From Fulvivirga marina (GTDB taxonomy: Bacteria > Bacteroidota > Bacteroidia > Cytophagales > Cyclobacteriaceae): a stretch of 64,000 bases of DNA. The position numbers and the translations under genes are program-made. The stretch spans positions 1,028,833 to 1,092,832 of the forward strand of contig NZ_JAEUGD010000066.1 of NCBI RefSeq assembly GCF_016775155.1, written 5' to 3'. Under the pieces are notes generated by a model. That model saw only the letters and a program-made list of their open reading frames with translations, was not told the DNA's origin and did no database searches. Below are positions 17,306 to 29,200 of the stretch, one piece after another; position 1 is the stretch's first letter; each line of letters starts with the position of its first letter.

Positions 17306-18322
17306 CTATTTAACAAACGTAGGACACGGAATAAACTTATCCTTACGTTTCGTCTTCGACCGTATGGAAAGGCTCATGCTGTACTTCAAGGAAACCTCAT
17401 GTGCGCCACCTGATATTGCACCTAACTCAGAAATGGTAAAATCATAGCTATATGCAATTTCAAATTGATCAAACTGTAGGCCGAGTATCAGTACTGCAGC
17501 ATCCTGACTTACATTATCTTTAGTATTTTGCTGTATAGGGATACCTCGGTACCATAGACCTATCATAACAGGCTCATAGAGAAAATGTAACCCTACATCT
17601 AGCTGATCAAAACTACCCTGATTTTGATATACAAATGATGGTGCTATACTTGAAATCTTGTCACGTTTAAACACACCATTATAGAGAGGTATCTTCACCC
17701 CAGCATGAATAGAGGTCTTGATAGGAATTTCGCTCTCCTCCCCCAGCAAAGACCTGTTTGGTTTATTTAAATGCTGCGCAGAGACCCCGGCCCAAAAGGT
17801 CTTGTTATAAACTAGAAAACCTGTACCAAAGTCAAAGTAACCGGTACTGCCTAAGTTACCAAAGGTCGGATCAGTTGTCGGTACCTGACCGTCGTTGCTA
17901 AACTCTAATTGATCACCAAACACAAGCTTATTAAAATCGATATTACGCCTCCCATAGCCAAAGTAAAGGCCTGGGGTCATAATCCACTTATTTGAAAGCT
18001 GTACCTTGTATGAATATATAAATCCAATAGATGTTGACCTAAGGTTTGCCGAACCTGCCTTATCTACAGTAGCAAGCATACCAACCCCACTGCGTAAGTC
18101 ATTCAGGTTATAATCGTATGAAAAAGAATAGGTAACAAAACCGTTGGACAGGTTGGGCCACTGGTTTCTGTAATTAGCTATAAACCTATGGTCCGAACCG
18201 GTGCCCGCAAAGGCTGGATTCAGGTACATAGGTGCAGCATAATATTGCGAAAAATGCGGGTCCTGACCTACAACCTTAATAGCCAAAAACATCAAAAGGA
18301 TTACAAGTATTCTTTTCTTCAT
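17306..18322 (-). CDS. PorP/SprF family type IX secretion membrane protein
   Basis: 338 aa with a signal peptide (cleavage near VVGQ-DPHFSQ) and the family hallmark QDPHFSQYYAAPMYLNPAFAG, then amphipathic beta strands of an outer-membrane protein and the typical end FTISELGAISGGAHEVSLKY. In Flavobacterium johnsoniae SprF is required for the secretion and surface attachment of SprB, encoded just upstream. Here the gene starts 2 bases after the 1240-aa surface protein, so the two are almost certainly co-translated and matched partners. Confidence 0.92.
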   Translation of the reverse strand: MKKRILVILLMFLAIKVVGQDPHFSQYYAAPMYLNPAFAGTGSDHRFIANYRNQWPNLSNGFVTYSFSYDYNLNDLRSGVGMLATVDKAGSANLRSTSIGFIYSYKVQLSNKWIMTPGLYFGYGRRNIDFNKLVFGDQLEFSNDGQVPTTDPTFGNLGSTGYFDFGTGFLVYNKTFWAGVSAQHLNKPNRSLLGEESEIPIKTSIHAGVKIPLYNGVFKRDKISSIAPSFVYQNQGSFDQLDVGLHFLYEPVMIGLWYRGIPIQQNTKDNVSQDAAVLILGLQFDQFEIAYSYDFTISELGAISGGAHEVSLKYSMSLSIRSKTKRKDKFIPCPTFVK

Positions 18323-18324
18323 AA

Positions 18325-21300
18325 TTACCTTATCAAATTCACATCGCCTACTTTGGTTGTTCGCGTACCGTCCTCAAAAGTGAGTTTCAACTTATATACA
18401 TATACATCCTGCGGGCAGAGCTTTCCTTTGTAATACCCATCCCATCCAATATTCTTATCCTTACTTTGAAACAGTAATTCACCCCATCGGTTAAAAATCA
18501 ACATCTCAAATTCCACAATTCCCTCAGTAAGAGGTAAAAAGACATCATTAGTCCCTGCTATCCCACCGGTTTCACCCCCAATAGGACCCGTCAAATTAGG
18601 TGAGAATGCATTAGGTAAGAGGATTCTACCTCCTATAATTGCCTTCACTATACTTTCCCTCCGAGTAGTATCGATACAGCCGAATTCATTGCTGGCTGTC
18701 AAAACAATATCATATGTACCTTCCTCCTCATAGTAATGTACCGGCTCATCTTCTTCTGATGTAGCTCCATCACCAAAGTCCCAATAGAAGCTTGATGCTC
18801 CATAGCTATTATTTTTTGTATAAAGAGGACTATCCGGAATGTATACGATATTTGGCCTCACTTCAAACTGTGCATTTGGAGACTCATATACCTCAATAAT
18901 CAGAGGCTTGGTTTCTGTAATAGTATCCCCAAGTACATTTGTAGCAGACAAGCTCACGGTATAAATCCCCGGCTCATAGTATGTGTATGATGGATTTACA
19001 GCACGGGAAGAGCCCTGATTCTCACCAAACTGCCAGTAGTAACTACCAGGCTCGGCATATTGTGTCAGGTTTGTAAAATTGACTGTCAATGGAGCACACC
19101 CCGATGCAGGGTCGTACTCAAAATCCACAACAGGAGGAATTGGATCTATAGTTACTGTCACTACCTGCGACTCAGAGCAATCACCATATGAAGCTGTCAA
19201 AGTAATGGTATAAGTTCCATAAGTATCGTATTGATATTGACCGATGGTAGGATCCGTAGAAGTATCTCCATTACCAAAGTCCCACAAATAGGTCCAGGGC
19301 CCTACGTTAGTTGTATTATTTAAGAACACAGTGGAAGAGGGTAATGTCTGATTTAATGGGGTAGCAGAAAAAGCCACGAATATATCTTCTCGTTTGGGGA
19401 CAACAAAGTTTTGTACAATTACCTGACTCTCGCAATTTGCAAAGTTAGTGGTTTGCAATCTCACTTCTACATTCAGATCAACTGCTGTTTTATTAAAAAC
19501 ATGTTCGAACCTATCCCCTAATGTATTGGAGGAAAGAATAACCGTTCCATTTTCCAGTATCTCCCAGTCGTAATTAGTCAACCCCTTCTGAGTAGCTTCA
19601 AATTCCATACGCATCAGGTCACAATTGACCTCAATTGTATCTATATCAAAATCTGCGACAGGAACCGGATTTACCCTTATGATCCTGGTAGAATCTCCGC
19701 TACAGCCACTAGGAAGGGTGGCATTCAATGTAACATAGAAATTTTTAACAGATTCTGTATCGTTAACAAATTCATAATTAAATGCAGGTGTGCCGCCAGT
19801 ATTTTCCTGATACACCAAGCCATTGTTATCACTTATTTGCCACTGATAGCCTGAAGGATTAAGTGACTGAGTCTCACTATCCACCTCAAAATTGACATCC
19901 ACAGGAGAACAGTTATCATCAAATGGAGAGTAATTAAGGGATGTAAAACCTGATCTGGGTCCTGGAAGTACTGTTATGACTACTGGGGCGCTCACTGTTT
20001 CACACCCATTTACACTGATACTTCTTAACCTAATGTTAAATACTTTGTTTGCGGTAGTAACATTAATAAAACTCTTTGTATAGACATTTGAGAACGACGG
20101 ATTGACCGGATTCTGAATAGAATCTACCACATACCCAGAACCTGTATCAATTTCCCATATATATTCACTTATTACATCTGGCTGGGAGCCAACTGCGTTA
20201 TTAGTAAAATTAACTACCAACTCGCTACACCCAGAAACCTGGTCTGGAGTGATATCTGCCAATGGCAATGGATCAACGGTTACACTCTGGACAAAGATAT
20301 CTGAACAGCTGTTTTGGTCAGTAGTAATCCTAAGTGCTACCTGATACACCCCTGATGTAGCATATGCTCTGGTAAAACTGATCTGATTATCATATGTAGC
20401 ATCTTTACTAAAAGTGACACCATCATAATCAAAGTCCCACTCCCAGCTCACTATACTTTCCCCATTTATTGGGCTTAATGTTGAAAGATCTTCAAATGAA
20501 GTTGCGTTTCCCTGACAAACTCTATCTGCGGAAAAATTGGCCTCAGGACTCTCATATACAATCACCTCAACTTCATCTTCACTGATACATGAAGTCCCTA
20601 CATCTCTGATAAGTAATTTTACACGATAGGTACCTACATTACTAAATACTTCGTCAAATGGACCTAGTACCGTTGATGAGAAGGCTCCTCCACTCGGCTC
20701 TTCTCTCACCAACACATCATTTTCATCATAAAACTCCCACCTCCATTGGGTTGTTGGATTCGGTACACCGATAGAGTTGTCTGTAAAATGAACATCAAAG
20801 TTGACAGGTGATACAACTGATTGACAAAACATAGGAGCTATGGGATTCCCTGATAAGTCGGTAACACCAATATTGGCTACTAATGTAGGTGAAATAAATA
20901 CCAGATCATCATATACCGCCTCGCAATTCCCAGCAGCATTTCCATCCTGTATTATCAGACGAATTAACTTCTGTCCTCCGGTAGTATATGCGTAAATAGG
21001 ATTTACAGCATTACTTATAAATACCGGTGTACCAGTGCCCGTACTGTTATCATAAAACTCCCAGGTATAATTAAACCCTGCGCCTGCTATGGGTGGTGTA
21101 AGATCCTCGAAATATATGTCTTCCTCCACGCAAAAGGTACTTTGCACTGGTCCGGCTGCATTACCCAGATGTGTTTGATAATCAGGTTGTGGAGCATCCA
21201 CAACAACAATTCTTGCATTGAGCGTTTGCGGAGCATTATCTCCATTTACCAAATCTCCACTTACGGGGTTAAATGCATTGCCATCAGTAATGTCATTATC

Positions 21301-22047
21301 ATATGGGTTACACTGATTCCAGTTTTTCAGGGTTATCTGAAACTCTTTACCAATGTCTGCCGAGGTTGTCACCGGTACATTCACTGGCAAACTCAGATCT
21401 CCAGGTGCGTATATAGGATATTTAGGGTTTGTTAATGGTGCGGGATCAAGGTATGGATAGGCAGCAGGAGTTACGCTATTAACATTTATACCGGGAATTC
21501 TGTTAGCAGCAGTTCCTGTGCCGTATATCCATTGTATCCATCTGGGTTCCCCATTTTCTCTGGTTAGACGGGGAAAACAATTCCAATCGCTATTATCTAT
21601 AAACTGAACATCAGCTGCATATCCCTGACAAACTCTAAAAACACCGGGATCTATGGAGAGCACATCATTTGTCCAGACAACTACCTGTGTTTCAATAGGT
21701 ACAACACTTCCTCTGGGGTTACATCCATTCTCTGCATCTATGATAACATCATAACCACACACTACAGGTGAATTAGGGTAAACATGAGTCAATGAAACTC
21801 CTGTAGTATTAGTCTGTACATAGGTTTCTTCCGGTGTACCATCGCCCCAGTCTACATAATACACCGTACCCGGTGTAGCAGATAAATAAAGTGTTTGGAT
21901 CCCAACATTGAAAGGAGCACACCCTCTACTGCTTGTTAAAAAAGCAAAGCCCGGCTCCATAATCTGCCCACCACATTGGGCAATAGACTTCTGAAATACC
22001 AGAATCAATAAAAAAGTAGTAAGAAGAATTAATTTCTTAAAGTTCAT
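18325..22047 (-). CDS. PKD-repeat surface protein with gliding-motility/T9SS type B C-terminal domain
   Basis: 1240 aa. Start is the ATG at 22047 (a TTG 9 bases upstream is less likely), giving a signal peptide ending KSIAQ. Several Ig/PKD-like domains follow, the clearest being YYVDWGDGTPEE near the N-terminus, TYLWDFGNGDTST, SYYWQFGENQGS and FYWDFGDGATSEEDEP near the C-terminus. The last ~100 residues (from about 1139: LPNAFSPN...MLIFNRWGELLFQSKD...GWDGYYKG) are the type B sorting domain exported by the T9SS. The final PKD plus sorting module closely resembles that of the giant protein at 23284. Role: probable cell-surface adhesin or motility-related filament; specificity unknown. Confidence 0.92.
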   Translation of the reverse strand: MNFKKLILLTTFLLILVFQKSIAQCGGQIMEPGFAFLTSSRGCAPFNVGIQTLYLSATPGTVYYVDWGDGTPEETYVQTNTTGVSLTHVYPNSPVVCGYDVIIDAENGCNPRGSVVPIETQVVVWTNDVLSIDPGVFRVCQGYAADVQFIDNSDWNCFPRLTRENGEPRWIQWIYGTGTAANRIPGINVNSVTPAAYPYLDPAPLTNPKYPIYAPGDLSLPVNVPVTTSADIGKEFQITLKNWNQCNPYDNDITDGNAFNPVSGDLVNGDNAPQTLNARIVVVDAPQPDYQTHLGNAAGPVQSTFCVEEDIYFEDLTPPIAGAGFNYTWEFYDNSTGTGTPVFISNAVNPIYAYTTGGQKLIRLIIQDGNAAGNCEAVYDDLVFISPTLVANIGVTDLSGNPIAPMFCQSVVSPVNFDVHFTDNSIGVPNPTTQWRWEFYDENDVLVREEPSGGAFSSTVLGPFDEVFSNVGTYRVKLLIRDVGTSCISEDEVEVIVYESPEANFSADRVCQGNATSFEDLSTLSPINGESIVSWEWDFDYDGVTFSKDATYDNQISFTRAYATSGVYQVALRITTDQNSCSDIFVQSVTVDPLPLADITPDQVSGCSELVVNFTNNAVGSQPDVISEYIWEIDTGSGYVVDSIQNPVNPSFSNVYTKSFINVTTANKVFNIRLRSISVNGCETVSAPVVITVLPGPRSGFTSLNYSPFDDNCSPVDVNFEVDSETQSLNPSGYQWQISDNNGLVYQENTGGTPAFNYEFVNDTESVKNFYVTLNATLPSGCSGDSTRIIRVNPVPVADFDIDTIEVNCDLMRMEFEATQKGLTNYDWEILENGTVILSSNTLGDRFEHVFNKTAVDLNVEVRLQTTNFANCESQVIVQNFVVPKREDIFVAFSATPLNQTLPSSTVFLNNTTNVGPWTYLWDFGNGDTSTDPTIGQYQYDTYGTYTITLTASYGDCSESQVVTVTIDPIPPVVDFEYDPASGCAPLTVNFTNLTQYAEPGSYYWQFGENQGSSRAVNPSYTYYEPGIYTVSLSATNVLGDTITETKPLIIEVYESPNAQFEVRPNIVYIPDSPLYTKNNSYGASSFYWDFGDGATSEEDEPVHYYEEEGTYDIVLTASNEFGCIDTTRRESIVKAIIGGRILLPNAFSPNLTGPIGGETGGIAGTNDVFLPLTEGIVEFEMLIFNRWGELLFQSKDKNIGWDGYYKGKLCPQDVYVYKLKLTFEDGTRTTKVGDVNLIR

Positions 22048-22109
22048 CAGCTTCAAACATTTCCCGGTTATTGTTCAAAACCAAGTACAGACATTAGTGT
22101 ATACGAGCC

Positions 22110-22193
22110 TGTCGACCAAGGGAACCGGCCAAAACAGAGTAATGTCGACCAATTGCTGAATCGGCCTATAAGATGTAAATACCTAAGATGTAA
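22110..22193. repeat. Two pairs of short direct repeats upstream of the 1240-aa surface protein
   Basis: TGTCGACCAA occurs at 22110-22119 and 22143-22152 (33 bases apart, about three helical turns); each copy is followed 6-9 bases later by CGGCC. A second perfect repeat, TAAGATGTAA, occurs at 22169-22178 and 22184-22193. They lie in the only sizeable gap between the two surface-protein cassettes, so they may bind a regulator of the second cassette; this is inference from position and spacing. Confidence 0.5.
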
Positions 22194-22210
22194 TTATAGT
22201 TCCCAAAGCA

Positions 22211-23263
22211 TTAATTCCAGAAACCTTCTTTACTATTAAATGAAGGGCAAGGAATTAATTTACTCTTCTTCTTCACTCCTGGTCTAATTGGCTTAGACAC
22301 AAATTCATAAATTAAAGACACCTCATGAGACCCTCCAGTAGAAGTACTAAGTTTTGAGATGGTGAAATCATAACTATACCCCACTTGAAAGTTACCAAAC
22401 ATCAGACTCATAATAAACACCAACGCATCCTGCTGTACTACCTGAATGGTTTCGTTTCCTGACCTAAATGATCCCTTGATAGGTATACCTCTATACCAAA
22501 CGCCCACAGCAATCGGATCTATGTGGTACTGCAACCCTATATCAAATTGCTGAAATGAAGCGCCCTGAATCCGATACACAAAAGACGGAGTAATATACGA
22601 TACCTTTGAAATTGTCCTAGGGCCATTATACAGTGGGACTTTCATTCCCCCATGTATATTAACTCTGACTGGCAACCGACTCTCCTCATTAAGTATAGAT
22701 AAATTTGGTCTATTTAAGTGATACGCTGATACACCAAACCAAAGGCTCCTGTTATATAAAACAGCTCCGGAAGAAAAATCAAAATAGTTCTGATTTCCTA
22801 ATTTGTTAACATCGGGATCTATGGATTGTCCGTCAAACTCCAGCCCATCTCTTAATTGCAACTTGGCCCTGTCAATACCATTATTGCCATAAGAAAAATA
22901 TAACCCCGGTGAAAACACCCAATTTTTATTGATACGTACCTTATAGGAATATAAAAGACCTGCATATGTAGTTCTCCACCCGGCAGACCCCATTTTATCT
23001 GTTGTTGCAAGCAGACCAAAACCACTTTTTAATTCATCTACAAATATTTCATATGAAAATGAATAAGTGGAAAAGGCCTGTGGAAGGTTGGGCCATTGCA
23101 CCCTATGATTGGCTACAAGTCTTTGCTGGGGTGTAATACCTGTAAACCCTGGATTAAGATATAATGGCGCAGCGTAATATTGCGAAAACTGTGGATCCTG
23201 ACCATAACTTTGAGTTAGAGCTATAATGGCAAGAAACAGAACAAGTAGTATATTTTTAAACAT
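22211..23263 (-). CDS. PorP/SprF family type IX secretion membrane protein
   Basis: 350 aa, paralogue of the protein at 17306. Signal peptide ends near SYGQ; then QDPQFSQYYAAPLYLNPGFTG, beta-barrel-type strands and the C-terminal FTISKLSTSTGGSHEVSLIY. It differs from its paralogue most in the middle loops, as expected if each recognises its own partner. It begins 20 bases after the giant surface-protein gene, which it probably helps to export or anchor, by analogy with SprB/SprF. Confidence 0.92.
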   Translation of the reverse strand: MFKNILLVLFLAIIALTQSYGQDPQFSQYYAAPLYLNPGFTGITPQQRLVANHRVQWPNLPQAFSTYSFSYEIFVDELKSGFGLLATTDKMGSAGWRTTYAGLLYSYKVRINKNWVFSPGLYFSYGNNGIDRAKLQLRDGLEFDGQSIDPDVNKLGNQNYFDFSSGAVLYNRSLWFGVSAYHLNRPNLSILNEESRLPVRVNIHGGMKVPLYNGPRTISKVSYITPSFVYRIQGASFQQFDIGLQYHIDPIAVGVWYRGIPIKGSFRSGNETIQVVQQDALVFIMSLMFGNFQVGYSYDFTISKLSTSTGGSHEVSLIYEFVSKPIRPGVKKKSKLIPCPSFNSKEGFWN

Positions 23264-23283
23264 AATTACCTCAATAATTCAAA

Positions 23284-26200
23284 TTACCTAATCAACGTTA
23301 AATCTCCAATTCTCGTAGTTCTATCTCCATTAGATAGCCTCAGTGTTATCTTATAAACATACACTCCTGCTGGTAGTAGATTATCATTTTTATCATAACC
23401 ATCCCAACCGACGGTCTGATCATTACTTTCAAAGATCAGGTTACCCCAACGGTCGAATATCAGCATCTGAAATTCTTCCACTCCTTGCGTTATCGGAAGG
23501 AAAATATCATTATCTACTTCATTGACAATTCTTCCATCTCCTGATGGTCCATCCGGATTAGGTGTAAATGCATTAGGAATACGCGTTGCCCCTCCTTCCT
23601 GCACAACAATCTCCTTGGTACCAGTAGTGGCACAAACTACTCCATTACCATGATCCATAGATGCCTCCAAGGTGACCGTAAACACTCCTTCATAAGTATA
23701 CAAGTGTTCAGGTTCAAAACCATCAGCCGTTGTTCCATCTCCAAAATCCCATAAATACCGATTCGCACCATCGCTATAGTTAAATGTTCTCAAAGGCTGA
23801 TCTGGCAAATATACTAGGTCAGGCCTTAGATCAAATGAAGCTACAGGCATCTGGTAAACCTCTATACCCGATTGAGTGGCTATTGCCGTCTGTCCCGTTA
23901 TAGAGTTAGACGTCGTAAGAACAATGTCATAAAGACCTGGTGTAACCAAAACAAAAGTAGGATTAGCCTCCTGAGAAGTTAGGATAGTGTTACCTAACTG
24001 ATTGATAACCTCCCAGGAATAAGCATCTCCTGTTGAGTTATTTTCTATTACCGCCACCTCTAATGGCATACAACCCGAAACAGGCTCGACTTCAAAGTCT
24101 GCTATGATAGGTGGTAATATGATATTAATAATCTCAGTATAACTTAAGTCACAATTCAGGCCTGCCGCTGTAGCATCTGGGTTAGTAATCGTTAAAGTTA
24201 CTGTTTTAGGACCTGGTGAAGTATATGTCACTGTTGGCGGTGTTAGGCCTGTAAATGTGGCAGGAGATGCATCTGTACCAAATGACCAGTTATAACTGAA
24301 ATCAGCATCATCCAGCGGGTTAGATGCATTGCTTAGGTCTAGTGTTGCACTACCCCCAACAAATTCCGTTACATTGTTTACGGTAAATAAAGGAGTTACC
24401 TCTCTGTAAACTGTCACCGGAATGACTTCTTCAATACTGCAGTTGCCATTCCCTCCCTGATAAACCACCTCATAAACTAAAGGATTTTGTGAAGAAGTGT
24501 TAAACAGATCATAGTTAACACCAGCTGAAGTAGCTCTCACATCAATCTCTTCATTGACGCCTTGTCTTCTATAGAACCATTTATGTGTGCTTGCTCCTAA
24601 GGTAAAATTACTAAAGGAAACATTCCCTCCACTACAAATTGTAGTAGGTCCATTGGCTATGACATTAGGTCGTATAGTTGAGAAAACAGTTATTGATTCA
24701 CTATGTATATCAATACAGCTGCCTTGGGCTGGTGGAAGTTGCGCCGTTAGCCTAACGTCCACATTAAAATTAGTTCCTGTAGATTGATTTTCAAATACAT
24801 GTTCCACTGTTTGTCCTGTAACAGTACCTGTTGCAGTATAGGTACTGTCGGGACTTCCGTCGAACCATGACCAAGTATAGGTTACATCAAGAACCTGATC
24901 GTAGGAGAAAGTAACTTTTAACGGAGAGCACCCCGTATCATCCCCTACCACCTGGAATGTTGCATCTACTTCTGAAACCGTTACGGTCACCGACTGAGTA
25001 CCTGTTTGATTGGCAGGAAGCGCTGAACAACCATTTGCATCTGTAACTGATACAATGGAATAAGTTGTAGTTACCGTCGGGTTAACCTGAAGTACATGAA
25101 AATTAGGAATACCTGTCAGCAAAGTATTAGAAGTCCCATCGCTATACTCAACTTCAAAAGGTGGTATACCTGTAAACTGCATAGTAAGGAAAGTCGGATT
25201 AGTGTCATTGCACTTTACAATATCCGATGACAGGAATTGCCCTGTAATTCTCGGCCCCACACTTGCAATCACGGTTTGGGGAGTTCCTTCACAACCTGTA
25301 GAACCTACAGGTCTTATGGTGTATGTAACTGTACCAGGTGCTATACCATTGTTGTAAATTACTTGATCAATGAAATCTCCATTGGTACCTGAACCTGCAG
25401 AATACCCTGAAAGGTCTGCATTAGACGATGTTGCTGTCCAGAAGAAGGTCGTTCCCGCTACATCTCCATCAAGTTCAATAGATAAAGGATTTCCCGGATC
25501 TCCTTCGCATACGAATATAAAATTGGAAGCCAGGTTGATATTTGGTGTTGGCGCAATATTGACAGTAACAGTGGAAGATGGTCCTTCACAACCATTAGAC
25601 TCCGGAGTTACCGTATAAATGAGTGTTTGCGTAGTATTACTGTTATTGAAAAGTACCTGGAATAATAAGTTTCCAAAACCATCACTCTCTCCAGTCACCT
25701 GAGGGTTATCAGCTACAGTCCATTTAAACAACGTATTGGATACGCCCTGTGGCTCTGAGAATGATACATTTAATATATCCCCACTACAAAGGTCTACCGT
25801 AGCCTGACTTGCCACTACATTAGGCTCCGGATTTACCGTAATAGTTACATCAACTGAAGCTCCCTCGCATGCACCACCGTTACCCAAACTAGCGGATGTT
25901 ACAGGGGTAAAGGTATATATTACTTGCTGTGGTGAATTACTCGGATTACTTAGGACATCAGTCAAGAAGTCTCCCGAATTAAATGTGTCACCTATAACTG
26001 AGGTGCCGGTAACACCTCCATTTGCCACCACGTTATCTAGCCTGAAAAACACACTCCCTGAAGAAGGTGTTGTTGGTGTAGTCAGCTCAATAGAAGTAGC
26101 ATCTCCTTCACATACAGTTTGAACCGTTGATGAAACATTCATAACTGGACGAGGTTCAACCGTAACTACTACCGTTTCCGAAGCTCCTTTACACCCGGCC

Positions 26201-29200
26201 CCTTCGTTGGCAGCGGAAGCTACTGGTGTAATTGTATAAGTAACCGTCTGCGGAGTGTTGTCATTGTTTACAAGCGTATGAGCAATGACAAAATTCTCAG
26301 GGAGATTATTTAATGCAGGAATAAATCCTGTCACTGCGCCTGACGCTACTGCAGAGTAGTTGAAAGTTACATCTCCTGATGAAGGATTTGTCGGAGAAGT
26401 AAGTGTGATAGCTGTTGTTTCTCCACTACAAAGATTTTCATCAGCAGGATCATCTGCTATAATATTGGGTTCCACAGTGAGCACAATGGTTGCTGGTGGA
26501 GTTTCTGCTCCTCTACAAGTTGCAGCTGATATCGGCACAACATCATACTCAACAGTCAATGGACCATTTGTATTGTTAGTGAAAATATCGCCAGCAATTT
26601 CATTTACGTCTGCTGTCACACCTACAGAGGCATTTGCTGCATTTGCTGTTAAACCTGCCGCAACTCTGACATCCATGATATCATATGTTGCTGCACCAAC
26701 ACTAACTGCCGTTGTCGCCAATACTATTCCAGATGCTTCATCGCTACATACCATAGCATCAAGGTCAACCATTTCAGGTGCCGGATTAACGGTAAAGGTT
26801 ATATCTTCAGGATCTCCCTCACAATTATCACCAGAAACAGGAATAACACGGTAAACCACCGTTAATGGCGAGCTGGTAACATTTGTGAACATATCCCCAG
26901 CCAGTGCATTTGCAGACAGACCATTACCCGTGGTAACCACTACTGGTGTAAGGTTAGGGTTGGCAGTTACACTAATAATATGGTAACTGGTTGCTGATAC
27001 TGAGCTTACTACTGTGTTCAATGTATAGCCAAAAGCAACATCACTACAAACTGGCGCAGGAGATAAAGAAAGATCCAATACAGGTTCAGGAAGCACTTCG
27101 TAATCAATTGTCTCAATTGCGCCTTCACAAGCCAAAGAACCAACACTTATAGGTCTGATCTGGTATGTTACAGTTACTGCAGTTGAAGAGGTATTTGTAT
27201 ATGTATCGTTTCTAATCAAATTCAGATTTCCGCTGGAACCTACAACAGCATTTCCCACACCTGCAGAGAAGCCTGCAACCACCGGAATATTTACTCCCTC
27301 CAAACGATAGGTATTAGCTGCAACAGAAAGCCCATTAGTACTCAATGTAATATTAGTAATATCATCACTACACCCCGAGTTATCCAGCCCTGCATTAAGC
27401 ACTGGTTCTGGGTCAACAGTTACAGCTATATCAAATGGGTCACCTATGCAATCTCCATCAGCAGCCCCGCTTCGAGGTGTAATTCTATAGACTACAGTTA
27501 GGGGTGTACTGGTTACGTTGGTAAATACATCATTTTCAATTGCATTGGCTGCAAGCCCTGAACCTACCGTAGGGGTTCCACTCAAAGCTGCATTCTGAGT
27601 AATTATTGATACATCGTACGATGCCGCTCCTACCGAAACTCCGTTAGTGTTAAAAACAACACCTGTAATTTCTGAGCTACACACATTTGCCGTTGCCAAT
27701 GTAGGGTCCATTACCGGTTCAGGATGAACAGTAACAGTGATATCAAAAGGATCACCGATACAATCACCATCAACCGCCGCACTTTTAGGAGTAATTCTGT
27801 AAACTACTAAGCCGTCCGACCCACTAACATTTTCATAGGTATCATTAGCAAGGGCATTAGCTGCCAAGTCACTTCCAGTTGTAGGCCCTCCTGTCAAGTT
27901 GCCACTTTGACTAACAAGAGCAACATCATACCTATCTGCCGAAATTGATGTACCATTTGTAATCAATGTCATGTTCAAAGGTTCGTCACTGCAGACATCT
28001 AAAGTGGCTAATGCCGGATCTACAACAGGTTCAGGACTAATTGTCACTGCTATTGTAAATGGATTACCGATACAATCACCATTTGCCACCGCACTTTTGG
28101 GAGTTACGCTATATACTACATCACCGGATGTATTACTTAAATTCTCAAAACTATCATTAAATAGTGCAGCTGCGTTCAAATCCAGCCCAACAGTTGGAGT
28201 ACCTGTTACATTAACATCCTGGCTAACAAGAACAACGTCATACCTATTTGCCGCTATGCTTGTTGCACTTGTACCCAGATTAAAGCTAAGTAACTCATCA
28301 CTACATACTGTAATGTTGGCCAGAGCTGGGTCCATAACCGGTTCAGGGTTTACAGTGATTGTTATCGTAAAAGGATCTCCAATACAGTCTCCGTCCGCAA
28401 CAGAACTTTTTGGAGTTATTTGATAAACAATTGTTCCTGAACTATTTGTAAGATTTTCAAAACTGTCACCTACCAAGGCATTGGCTGCCAGATCAACCCC
28501 TACAGTAGCAGTACCGGTAATGTACGCATCCTGACTGATTAAACTTATATCATAGCGATCAGCCGCAATGCTTGTTCCGTTGGTAGCTAAAATAATATTG
28601 AGAGTTTCATCACTACAAACTGTGGTAGTTGCCAAAGCGGGATCAATAACAGGCTCAGGATGTACAGTTACCGTAACCACAAAAGGGTCACCTATACAAT
28701 CTCCGTCGGCTGCTGCACTTATTGGAGTTACCTCATACACAACATCTCCAGTGGTTGAACTTACATTTTCAAAGTTGTCATTGATCAATGCTGAAGATGC
28801 CAAGTCCGTTCCTGTTGTTGCGATTCCTGATATATTAGCACCCTGACTAACAAGTACAACGTTATAACGATCGGCTCCAATTGAAGCGCCATTGGTAGTC
28901 AATATCATGTTCAAAGGTTCATCACTGCAAACATCTAAAGTGGCTAATGCAGGGTCTACAACAGGCTCTGGGTTCACGGTAACCGTTATATTAAAAGGAT
29001 CACCCGTACAATCACCATTTACAGCAGAACCCTTTGGTATAATTTCATATACTACGGCTCCAGGTACTGCACTAATGTTTTCGAAACTGTCATTGATTAA
29101 GGCATTAGCCGCCAAGTCGACACCTGTAGTCGGTGTACCAGAAACATTAGGGTCCTGACTGATCAAAGCAATGTCGTAACGGTCAGCTCCTAAACCAGTG

